A stretch of DNA of 41,062 nucleotides, from contig USPQ01000020.1 in assembly GCA_900556625.1 (NCBI GenBank), positions 1 to 41,062 of the forward strand. Reading direction: 5' to 3'. This document shows positions 19,031 through 26,116 of the stretch, in pieces. Under the pieces are notes generated by a model, which had not been told where the DNA came from, searched no databases, and saw only the letters and a program-made list of their open reading frames with translations. A program made the translations under genes and the position numbers. The stretch's first letter is position 1; every line of letters begins with the position of its first letter. The DNA is from an uncultured Bacteroides sp. (GTDB lineage: Bacteria > Bacteroidota > Bacteroidia > Bacteroidales > Bacteroidaceae).

Positions 19031-20302
19031 ATGAAAAGAAAGAATTATCTAATCTGTTTACTAACGGCTATAATACTACTGCCAATAGGAGTACAAGCCA
19101 AAGACAAGAAAAAAGGAAAGAAGAATATTCCCATGACGGAAATTCAAACCACTGGCACCCAAGATCGCGCCATATGGGTAAAGCTACTTTGGAAAATATC
19201 ATATCCTGTCATCCATAACCTCGCAGAAGGAACACTACACCAGAATATGCCCATTGAGACCCGTAGCGGTGAAACAGCAGGCTACAAAGACATGACACAT
19301 CTGGAAGCTGTAGGCCGCACACTCGCCGGGGTTGCCCCTTGGCTAGCACTCCCCGATGATGATACAGAAGAAGGTAAACTACGCAAGCAGATGCGTGAAG
19401 AAGTACTGAAAGGATTAAAAAATGCAGTAGATCCTGCATCACCCGACTTACTGAACTTCACCAAACACGCTCAACCTATCGTAGATGCCGCCTATCTAGT
19501 ACATGCCTTCCTCCGTGCCCCCAAAGCTTTATGGGAACCATTGGATGAAGTTACAAAAGAACGCTATATTAAATCCTTCCAATCCTTACGTGATCGTACT
19601 GGTGCTTACAACAACTGGCTACTCTTCACCGGACTAACAGAATCATTTCTGTTGGGAAAAGGTGTACAATACGACCAGTTCCGTATTCGTGTAAGTAAAA
19701 ATAAGGTAAAAGAATGGTATGTAGGCGATGGCTGGTATAGTGATGGTCCATCATTCAGTATGGATAATTATAACGCCTACGTGATGCATTCTATGATGGT
19801 AGCTATGCTGGAAAATCTTTTACCTAAACGTTGGGCAAGTCAGAAGGAGCTAGACGAAGCTATGAACCGCATGATACGCCACTCTGAATTTTGTGAACGT
19901 ATGATAGCTCCCGATGGCACATATCCCGCTTTCGGACGTTCGGTTACTTATCGTACCGCTGCATTCCAATCGTTAGCAGACGTAGCTCTACGCAAAAAAT
20001 TGCCCTCACACGTTTCTCCCGCCCAAGTACGTTGCGCCCTGACTGCCGTACACCGAAATATGTATGAGGGAAATCAGAACTTCGATAAGGATGGTTGGTT
20101 AGTGCTCGGCTTCAACGGTCATCAGCCAGAATGTGCTGATGGTTATACCTCCACTGGCAGCCTTTATATGGCAACCTTAAGTTTTCTACCTCTCGGTCTT
20201 CCCGCTGATGATCCGTTTTGGACAGATGCATACGCAGATTGGACTAGCAAAAAAGCTTGGAAAGGAGGACATCTACACAAAGATTACAAAGTGGAATACT
20301 AA
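19031..20302 (+). CDS. DUF2264 protein, candidate beta-glucuronidase (GH154-like)
   Basis: This exported protein of 423 residues has a signal peptide (CLLTAIILLPIGVQA) and then a DUF2264-type toroid: YKDMTHLEAVGRTLAGVAPWLAL, YNNWLLFTGLTESFLL, the conserved GDGWYSDGPSFSMDNYNAYV, and PDGTYPAFGRSVTYRTAAFQ. The rather invariant GDGWYSDGP block is where I would look for active-site residues. As I recall, CAZy family GH154 (exo-beta-glucuronidases of Bacteroides) is built on DUF2264-type proteins. I am moderately sure of that link and less sure of this protein's substrate. It is co-transcribed with GH88, which supports a role in removing uronic acid. Confidence 0.8.
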   Translation: MKRKNYLICLLTAIILLPIGVQAKDKKKGKKNIPMTEIQTTGTQDRAIWVKLLWKISYPVIHNLAEGTLHQNMPIETRSGETAGYKDMTHLEAVGRTLAGVAPWLALPDDDTEEGKLRKQMREEVLKGLKNAVDPASPDLLNFTKHAQPIVDAAYLVHAFLRAPKALWEPLDEVTKERYIKSFQSLRDRTGAYNNWLLFTGLTESFLLGKGVQYDQFRIRVSKNKVKEWYVGDGWYSDGPSFSMDNYNAYVMHSMMVAMLENLLPKRWASQKELDEAMNRMIRHSEFCERMIAPDGTYPAFGRSVTYRTAAFQSLADVALRKKLPSHVSPAQVRCALTAVHRNMYEGNQNFDKDGWLVLGFNGHQPECADGYTSTGSLYMATLSFLPLGLPADDPFWTDAYADWTSKKAWKGGHLHKDYKVEY

Positions 20303-20403
20303 AACAGGGTTATCAAATGGTCCAGAAACCAACCTTTATAACTTAGCAAGGCATGAAAATTTGTATATAAACAATAAAAATGTTGTGATTAAATAACCAA
20401 TTA

Positions 20404-20459
20404 CCATCCTCCTGTATTATCCTCTAGTATAACGGTATAGAGTTAATACAAGGGGATGG
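20404..20459. terminator. Long imperfect hairpin between DUF2264 and the M16 peptidase gene
   Basis: Arms 20404-20419 (CCATCCTCCTGTATTA) and 20444-20459 (TAATACAAGGGGATGG) pair at 14 of 16 positions. The loop can form a further CTCTA/TAGAG stem. It lies between convergent genes, which suggests a terminator, but there is no good T-run on either side, so it may instead be a palindromic repeat or an RNA-processing structure. Confidence 0.5.
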
Positions 20460-20516
20460 ATCCAAATGGTTTAATCCGTATACCACTATCTTTTACTGCA
20501 TAGCAATCTCACAATA

Positions 20517-21737
20517 CTACCTGTAAATCAGCGTTGACAAATATTCCTCAGCAAACATCTCATTGGCAACTTCCAACAAAGTCTCTGCAGTCAAAGCCTC
20601 TATACGTTTAAAGACAAGCTCGGATGATTCGTACTTATGGTAATGCAGGAAAGTTTTCGCCATGCCCAACGCATTATTCTCAAAATTATCGGAGGCCACC
20701 CCGATTTGTCCGATCAACTGCTTCTTGGCTGCCGCCAACTGAGAAGAAGTCATTTTCACATCCCGCATTCGTTTCAGTTCCTTATAGGTCAATTTCAAAC
20801 AAGTATCCATATCTTCAATATCCGTCCCGAAGTAGATGCAGAAAGCACCTGTATCGGTATAAGAAGTCAGATTGGATTCGACATTATAAACCAATCCCCT
20901 GCGTTCACGAAGAGAAACATTCAGTTTGCTGTTCATTCCAGGACCGCCGAGGATATTATTCAGCAGATAGAGTGCGGTACGTTTGTCGTCGTATGCATTA
21001 TATCCACGGCTACCAATCATTACATGTGCCTGATGTGTGTCTTTAGTTACCGTTAAATGTTCAGGAATATAAAGAGGCGGAGGCGTACGGCGGTTCTCAA
21101 TTTCCACTGCAGGAATATCCGACATATATTTTTCTGCCAGACGGATAATTTTCTTGAAATCATATTGTCCTTGAACGAAAAACACCATATTCCCCGGCTG
21201 ATAGAACCGACGGGTAAAGGACAGGACATCCTCCGTGCGAAAACTCCTCAGAAGTTCCGGTTTCCCCAGAATGTTTCTTCCCAGCGGATGATTACGGAAT
21301 ATCATATCTTCAAAATCATCGAAGATCAATTCGGAAGGATTGTCTTCATAGGATTGGATTTCGTCAATAATCACTTCTGTTTCCTTTTCAATCTCATGTT
21401 GCGGAAAAGTAGAATGGAATACAATATCCCCCAGTAGCTCAAGCGCACGTTCCAGATGTTCTGTCAGGAAGGCGGAATAGACAACCGTTTCTTCTTTATT
21501 CGTATAAGCATTGAGGTCACCGCCTACATTCTCCATTCGGTTGAGAATATGCCAAGCTTTCCGTTTCACCGTTCCCTTAAAAATAAGATGTTCTACAAAA
21601 TGAGCCATTCCCTGTTCATTTGCCGCTTCATCACGGGTGCCGGCATCAATCGCAAAACCACAATAAGCTACTTTTGAAAGCGTCGGTTCATGGATAATAC
21701 GCAGGCCATTAGGTAATGTATATTCGTTGCAATGCAT
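20517..21737 (-). CDS. M16 (insulinase-like) zinc peptidase
   Basis: This processing-peptidase-like protein of 406 residues has the inverted zinc motif HFVEH (His46, Glu49, His50) in GMAHFVEHLIFKG, followed at the usual distance by an acidic stretch (EKETEVIIDEI, Glu119-Glu126) that holds the third ligand. The N-terminal half is the catalytic M16 domain. The C-terminal half (about 170-400) is the inactive M16_C domain with the RGLVYNVESNL block. There is no signal peptide, which suggests a cytoplasmic location. The length fits the short bacterial M16B peptidases. It is convergent with the PUL operon and divergent from the LOG-family gene. The substrate is unknown. Confidence 0.93.
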   Translation of the reverse strand: MHCNEYTLPNGLRIIHEPTLSKVAYCGFAIDAGTRDEAANEQGMAHFVEHLIFKGTVKRKAWHILNRMENVGGDLNAYTNKEETVVYSAFLTEHLERALELLGDIVFHSTFPQHEIEKETEVIIDEIQSYEDNPSELIFDDFEDMIFRNHPLGRNILGKPELLRSFRTEDVLSFTRRFYQPGNMVFFVQGQYDFKKIIRLAEKYMSDIPAVEIENRRTPPPLYIPEHLTVTKDTHQAHVMIGSRGYNAYDDKRTALYLLNNILGGPGMNSKLNVSLRERRGLVYNVESNLTSYTDTGAFCIYFGTDIEDMDTCLKLTYKELKRMRDVKMTSSQLAAAKKQLIGQIGVASDNFENNALGMAKTFLHYHKYESSELVFKRIEALTAETLLEVANEMFAEEYLSTLIYR

Positions 21738-21768
21738 TGTTTTCTACTTCCTTATTGAATTAATGCCA

Positions 21769-21776
21769 CAAAAATA
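21769..21776 (-). promoter_or_regulatory. Candidate -7 box of the M16 peptidase gene
   Basis: The minus strand reads TATTTTTG, a match to TAnnTTTG, 32 nt before the M16 start codon at 21737. No -33 element is obvious. Confidence 0.4.
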
Positions 21777-21842
21777 CAATAAAACTTATTGCTGTTTATA
21801 GAAAATTGCAGATATTTGTGGACTATAACAGTTACAACGTAT

Positions 21843-22376
21843 ATGGAAAAGATAGGAATTTTCTGTTCTGCCTCTGAAAACATTGACAAAATGTACTTCG
21901 AAAGTGCTCGCCGAATAGGCGAATGGATAGGACAGACAGGCAAAACGTTGATTTACGGAGGAGCCAACCTCGGACTTATGGAATGCGTAGCACGCACCGT
22001 AAAAGAAAACGGGGGTAAGGTCATTGGAGTAGTCCCGACCAAACTGGAAGAAAATGGTAGAGTAAGCTCTCTACTGGACGAGGTGATTCATACCCGCAAC
22101 CTGAGCGACCGCAAAGATATAATGACGGAAAAGTCGGATGTATTGGTGGCACTGCCTGGAGGCGTAGGCACACTCGACGAAGTTTTCCACGTTATAGCTG
22201 CCGCTTCTATTGGCTACCACCACAAGAAAGTTATCTTCTATAACGAATATGGTTTCTACAACGAGCTGCTGAAAGCACTCAAAACCTTGGAAGAAAAAGG
22301 CTTTGCCCGCCAACCTTTCTCAACCTATTACGAAATAGCAAACACTCCGGATGAACTAAAAGAAAAAATAAACTGA
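21843..22376 (+). CDS. LOG-family nucleoside-5'-monophosphate phosphoribohydrolase (Rossmann fold)
   Basis: This 177-residue member of the LOG family (formerly mis-annotated as lysine decarboxylase) hydrolyses nucleoside monophosphates, classically cytokinin ribotides, to base plus ribose-5-phosphate. The diagnostic PGGVGTLDE lies at 105-113, with LIYGGANLGLM (37-46) as the nucleotide-binding loop. The ATG at 21843 is chosen because MEKIGIFCSAS is the conserved family N-terminus. An in-frame ATG at 21789 would add 18 residues unlike the family. It is the first gene of a three-gene operon; the next ORF begins 4 bp after its stop. Why it is paired with a Kdo-pathway isomerase is unclear. Confidence 0.9.
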   Translation: MEKIGIFCSASENIDKMYFESARRIGEWIGQTGKTLIYGGANLGLMECVARTVKENGGKVIGVVPTKLEENGRVSSLLDEVIHTRNLSDRKDIMTEKSDVLVALPGGVGTLDEVFHVIAAASIGYHHKKVIFYNEYGFYNELLKALKTLEEKGFARQPFSTYYEIANTPDELKEKIN

Positions 22377-22380
22377 TCAT

Positions 22381-22986
22381 ATGATAGACTCCATTAAACA
22401 ACTTTTACAACAGGAAGCACAGGCTGTGCTCAATATCCCTGTAACAGACGCTTATGAGAAAGCAGTACAACTTATTGTTGAACAGATACATCAGAAGAAG
22501 GGAAAACTAGTAACTTCCGGTATGGGGAAAGCCGGACAAATTGCGATGAACATTGCTACCACTTTCTGTTCTACGGGTATTCCCTCTGTATTTCTGCACC
22601 CTAGCGAAGCACAACATGGTGACTTGGGTATCCTGCAGAAAAATGATTTGCTCCTGCTTATCTCCAACTCCGGCAAGACGCGTGAAATCGTCGAACTTAC
22701 CCAACTTGCTCACAATCTGGACCCGGAACTGAAGTTTATCGTTATCACGGGAAATCCAGATAGTCCGTTGGCGCACGAATCGGATGTTTGCCTAAGTACC
22801 GGTAAACCTGCCGAAGTTTGTACGCTGGGTATGACTCCTACTACTTCGACTACTGCCATGACTGTTATCGGTGATATTCTGGTAGTACAGACCATGAAGG
22901 AAACCGGATTCACCATTGCCGAATATTCGAAACGCCACCACGGAGGTTATCTGGGAGAAAAATCAAGATCACTATGCGAAAAGTAA
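22381..22986 (+). CDS. SIS-domain arabinose-5-phosphate isomerase (KpsF/GutQ type, no CBS domains)
   Basis: This 201-residue sugar-phosphate isomerase would convert ribulose-5-phosphate to arabinose-5-phosphate, the first step toward Kdo for lipopolysaccharide. A single SIS domain is visible: GKLVTSGMGKAGQIAMNIA, FLHPSEAQHGDLGIL, LLLISNSGKTREIVEL and MTPTTSTTAMTVIGD. The C-terminal HHGGYLGEK corresponds to the HPGGxLG block of KpsF/GutQ. The paired CBS domains of the E. coli enzymes are absent. Single-domain versions are known in Bacteroides. The next gene starts within its last 13 bases, which suggests translational coupling. A phosphoheptose isomerase (GmhA) is less likely because of the HxGGxLG tail. 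Confidence 0.87.
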   Translation: MIDSIKQLLQQEAQAVLNIPVTDAYEKAVQLIVEQIHQKKGKLVTSGMGKAGQIAMNIATTFCSTGIPSVFLHPSEAQHGDLGILQKNDLLLLISNSGKTREIVELTQLAHNLDPELKFIVITGNPDSPLAHESDVCLSTGKPAEVCTLGMTPTTSTTAMTVIGDILVVQTMKETGFTIAEYSKRHHGGYLGEKSRSLCEK

Positions 22987-23894
22987 TCGGTATCGGAGAA
23001 ACAATCCTCGACATCATCTTTCGAGGCGACCAGCCTTCCGCAGCCGTACCGGGAGGCTCTGTATTCAACGGCATCGTATCCTTAGGCCGGATGGGAGCAA
23101 ACGTCGGTTTCATCAGCGAAACCGGTAACGACCGCGTGGGAAACATTATCCTGCAATTCATGCGTGACAACAATATCCCGACCGACCATGTGAATGTATT
23201 CCCTGACGGGAAATCACCGGTATCTCTGGCTTTTCTCAATGAGCAAAGTGATGCCGAATATATCTTCTACAAGGATTACCCCAAACAACGTCTCGATGTC
23301 CTGTTCCCCAAACTGGAAGAAGACGACATTGTCATGATAGGCTCCTACTACGCCTTGAATCCGGTATTGCGGGAAAAGATTCTCGAACTGCTCGACCAGG
23401 CGCGCGAGAAAAAAGCTATTATCTACTATGACCCCAACTTCCGTTCTTCACACAAAAACGAAGCGATGAAACTCGCTCCCACCATTATCGAGAATTTGGA
23501 ATATGCGGATATTGTACGAGGCTCATTGGAGGACTTTTTCTATATGTACGGCATGCAGGACGCGGACAAAATATACAAGGATAAAATCAAATTTTACTGT
23601 CCTCGGTTTATCTGTACTGCGGGAGGAGAAAAAGTATCACTCCGTACAAATTTAGTTAATAAAGATTATCCGATAGAACCATTGGAAGCTGTCAGTACCA
23701 TTGGAGCAGGTGACAACTTCAATGCCGGGCTGATCTACGGATTACTTAAATACGACGTCAGATATCGTGATTTGAACAACCTGAACGAAGCAACCTGGGA
23801 TAAGGTTATCCAGTGCGGAAAAGACTTTGCCGCAGAAGTCTGCCGGAGTTTCAGCAACTCCGTATCCGTAGAATTTGCGGAAAGCTATAAATAA
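22974..23894 (+). CDS. PfkB-family carbohydrate kinase
   Basis: This 306-residue ribokinase-superfamily sugar kinase has the N-terminal signature VPGGSVFNGIVSLGRMGANVGFISETGNDRVG and the C-terminal catalytic motif TIGAGDNFNAGLIYG, whose Asp is the base. YYDPNFR sits in the mid-domain. It resembles fructokinase-type members, but specificity cannot be set by eye. It overlaps the isomerase gene by 13 bp (ATG at 22974, isomerase stop at 22984-22986), so the two are likely co-translated and may act in one sugar-phosphate pathway. Confidence 0.88.
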   Translation: MRKVIGIGETILDIIFRGDQPSAAVPGGSVFNGIVSLGRMGANVGFISETGNDRVGNIILQFMRDNNIPTDHVNVFPDGKSPVSLAFLNEQSDAEYIFYKDYPKQRLDVLFPKLEEDDIVMIGSYYALNPVLREKILELLDQAREKKAIIYYDPNFRSSHKNEAMKLAPTIIENLEYADIVRGSLEDFFYMYGMQDADKIYKDKIKFYCPRFICTAGGEKVSLRTNLVNKDYPIEPLEAVSTIGAGDNFNAGLIYGLLKYDVRYRDLNNLNEATWDKVIQCGKDFAAEVCRSFSNSVSVEFAESYK

Positions 23895-23930
23895 TACCCG
23901 CGAAATAGAATAGCGGTACAATATTTTATT
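23895..23930 (+). terminator. Weak terminator after the PfkB kinase
   Basis: TACCCGC (23895-23901) can pair with GCGGTA (23913-23918) with one bulged C, followed by CAATATTTTATT. The stem is short and the tract is mixed, so this is tentative. Confidence 0.3.
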
Positions 23931-23942
23931 AACTGATAAATG

Positions 23943-23973
23943 ATAGTTGATTCAACTATATTGACTATCTTTG
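23943..23973 (+). promoter_or_regulatory. Promoter of the DEAD-box helicase gene with an overlapping palindrome
   Basis: TATCTTTG (23966-23973) is a full TAnnTTTG -7 box, with TTG at 23947-23949 as the -33 element and 16 nt between. A 17-bp palindrome, ATAGTTGA-T-TCAACTAT (23943-23959), covers the -33 region and could be a repressor or activator site. The start codon at 24004 is about 25 nt after the expected transcript start. Confidence 0.6.
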
Positions 23974-24003
23974 CACCCGAAATAAAAGATATACAGAGAT
24001 TTA

Positions 24004-25926
24004 ATGAAGACATTTGAAGAGCTTGGCGTTTCTCCGGAGATACGTAGAGCAATTGAAGAAATGGGATACGAGAATCCCATGCCGGTACAAGAAGAAGTGA
24101 TTCCGTACCTTTTAGGAGAAAATAATGATGTAGTAGCTCTTGCACAGACAGGAACAGGTAAAACAGCCGCATTCGGCCTGCCCTTGCTCCAACAGATTGA
24201 CGTAAAGAACAGAATTCCACAATCGCTTATCCTCTGCCCTACTCGTGAGCTTTGTCTCCAGATAGCAGGAGATTTGAACGATTATTCCAAATACATTGAC
24301 GGGCTGAAAGTACTCCCGGTATACGGTGGTTCTTCTATTGACAGTCAGATACGCAGCCTGAAACGCGGTGTACATATCATCGTGGCCACTCCCGGACGTT
24401 TATTGGACTTAATGGAGCGCAAGACCGTATCCTTGTCCACTATTCGCAACGTGGTAATGGACGAAGCGGACGAAATGCTGAATATGGGATTTACGGATAG
24501 TATCAATGCTATTCTTGCCGATGTTCCCCAAGAACGTAATACGTTGCTTTTCTCTGCAACAATGAGCCCGGAAATTGCGCGCATCTCAAAGAACTATCTG
24601 CGCAACGCTAAAGAAATCACTATCGGCCGCAAGAATGAAAGTACCAGCAACGTAAAGCACGTTGCCTATACCGTTCATGCTAAAGATAAGTATGAAGCAC
24701 TGAAGCGTATCGTAGACTATTATCCGCAAATTTACGGTATCATTTTCTGCCGCACACGTAAGGAAACACAAGAAATTGCAGATAAACTGATGCAGGAAGG
24801 TTATAATGCCGACTCATTGCACGGTGAATTGTCACAGGCACAACGTGACGCCGTGATGCAGAAATTCCGTATCCGTAACCTGCAACTGCTCGTTGCTACG
24901 GACGTAGCTGCCCGCGGGCTGGACGTGGACGACCTGACACACGTCATCAATTACGGATTGCCGGATGATACGGAAAGCTATACTCACCGTAGCGGACGTA
25001 CAGGACGTGCCGGCAAGACAGGTACTTCTATCGCCATTATCAACCTGCGTGAGAAAGGGAAAATGCGTGAGATTGAACGTATTATCGGCAAGAAGTTTAT
25101 TCCCGGAGAAATGCCGACTGCAGCAGGAATTTGCCAGAAACAGTTACTTAAAGTAATTGACGACCTCGAGAAAGTAAAAGTAAACGAAGAGGAGATTTCT
25201 GAATTCATGCCCGATATTTACCGTAAGCTAGAATGGTTAAGTAAGGAAGACTTGATTAAACGAATGGTTTCTCACGAATTTAACCGCTTTGCCGAATATT
25301 ACCGCAACCGCGCAGAGATAGAAGTACCGACCGATAGCCGTGGCGAACGTACCGGAAGAGGTGACCGAAAAGAAGGTGGTTTCGAAAAAAGAAGCCGGAA
25401 AGCTGCTCCGGGCTTCAACCGTTTATTCATTAACTTGGGCAAAACGGACAGTTTCTTCCCCAGTGACCTCATCGGCTTGCTGAATAGCAATACACGTGGA
25501 CGCATTGAATTAGGACGTATCGACTTAATGCAGAACTTCTCTTTCTTTGAAGTTCCCGAAAAAGAGGCTATCAATGTCGTAAAAGCTCTAAGCCGTGCGA
25601 AATGGAACGGACGGAAAGTCGTAGTAGAAGTATCTAGTGAAGAAGGCGGAAAAGGACATGAAAACGGTTCAAGTGAACGCAAAGGCGGAAAACGATTCGG
25701 CAAAGGAGAAGATCGTACTCCACGCTACGACAATAAAGATAGAAAAACAAAAGATGCTTCTACCAAAGGTCCAAAATCCGGCAAAAAAGAAAAACCGAGT
25801 CGTGCAGAACGAGGCTATTCGGATGCTCGCGGTCCAAAAAAGAAAGACGACTGGCAGGAATTCTTTAAAGACAAAGAACCAGACTTCAGTGAAGAAGGGT
25901 GGGCACGCAGAAAACCAAAGAAATAA
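24004..25926 (+). CDS. DEAD-box ATP-dependent RNA helicase (DeaD/CsdA-like)
   Basis: This 640-residue RNA helicase is probably involved in ribosome assembly, mRNA turnover and cold adaptation. All core motifs are present: Q-motif region PMPVQEEVIP, Walker A AQTGTGKT (47-54), PTRELCLQI, TPGR, DEAD (153-156), SAT (184-186), and HRSGRTGRAGKTG near 330. A DbpA/CsdA-type RNA-binding domain follows (about 470-545, FINLGKTDSFFPSDLIGLL), then a long Lys/Gly/Arg/Glu-rich disordered tail (about 545-640) typical of Bacteroidetes DeaD proteins. It is a single-gene transcript with its own promoter upstream and a hairpin downstream. It is the first gene after the three-gene sugar-phosphate operon and is convergent with the S46 peptidase gene. 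Confidence 0.95.
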   Translation: MKTFEELGVSPEIRRAIEEMGYENPMPVQEEVIPYLLGENNDVVALAQTGTGKTAAFGLPLLQQIDVKNRIPQSLILCPTRELCLQIAGDLNDYSKYIDGLKVLPVYGGSSIDSQIRSLKRGVHIIVATPGRLLDLMERKTVSLSTIRNVVMDEADEMLNMGFTDSINAILADVPQERNTLLFSATMSPEIARISKNYLRNAKEITIGRKNESTSNVKHVAYTVHAKDKYEALKRIVDYYPQIYGIIFCRTRKETQEIADKLMQEGYNADSLHGELSQAQRDAVMQKFRIRNLQLLVATDVAARGLDVDDLTHVINYGLPDDTESYTHRSGRTGRAGKTGTSIAIINLREKGKMREIERIIGKKFIPGEMPTAAGICQKQLLKVIDDLEKVKVNEEEISEFMPDIYRKLEWLSKEDLIKRMVSHEFNRFAEYYRNRAEIEVPTDSRGERTGRGDRKEGGFEKRSRKAAPGFNRLFINLGKTDSFFPSDLIGLLNSNTRGRIELGRIDLMQNFSFFEVPEKEAINVVKALSRAKWNGRKVVVEVSSEEGGKGHENGSSERKGGKRFGKGEDRTPRYDNKDRKTKDASTKGPKSGKKEKPSRAERGYSDARGPKKKDDWQEFFKDKEPDFSEEGWARRKPKK

Positions 25927-25941
25927 AAACTTTCAAAGCAA

Positions 25942-25990
25942 AAACCATAGAATTCCCCTTTTGAGGGAATGGTTACTTCTTTAAAAAAGT
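25942..25990 (+). terminator. Terminator-like hairpin after the helicase gene
   Basis: ATTCCC (25952-25957) pairs with GGGAAT (25965-25970). AACC (25942-25945) and GGTT (25971-25974) can close the outside. ACTTCTTTAAAAAAG follows. It lies 26 nt beyond the start of the intergenic region, a normal distance for an intrinsic terminator. Confidence 0.45.
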
Positions 25991-26018
25991 TGTACCAAAA
26001 ACGTTTACATAACCTTTT

Positions 26019-26116
26019 ATAAGGTGAGTTCAATATAAACTTAATGATTATATGCTTCCCTTCCTTTGGAAAGGAAGGAGAAGCATGAGAATGAAGTTAT
26101 ATCAAACTCACCTTAT
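26019..26116. repeat. 98-bp palindromic repeat overlapping the S46 stop codon
   Basis: The arms 26019-26067 and 26070-26116 are inverted copies of about 80% identity. They begin with ATAAGGTGAGTT at both outer ends and close on a near-perfect core (26052-26086) of ATGCTTC-CCTTCCTTT against AAAGGAAGG-A-GAAGCAT. The right arm supplies the last codons and TGA stop of the S46 gene. It could serve as a bidirectional terminator between convergent genes or be a small palindromic mobile repeat. Confidence 0.7.

Noticed and set aside
21789..21842. Longer start of the LOG-family protein
   Set aside because: The conserved family N-terminus begins at 21843; the extension has no family character.
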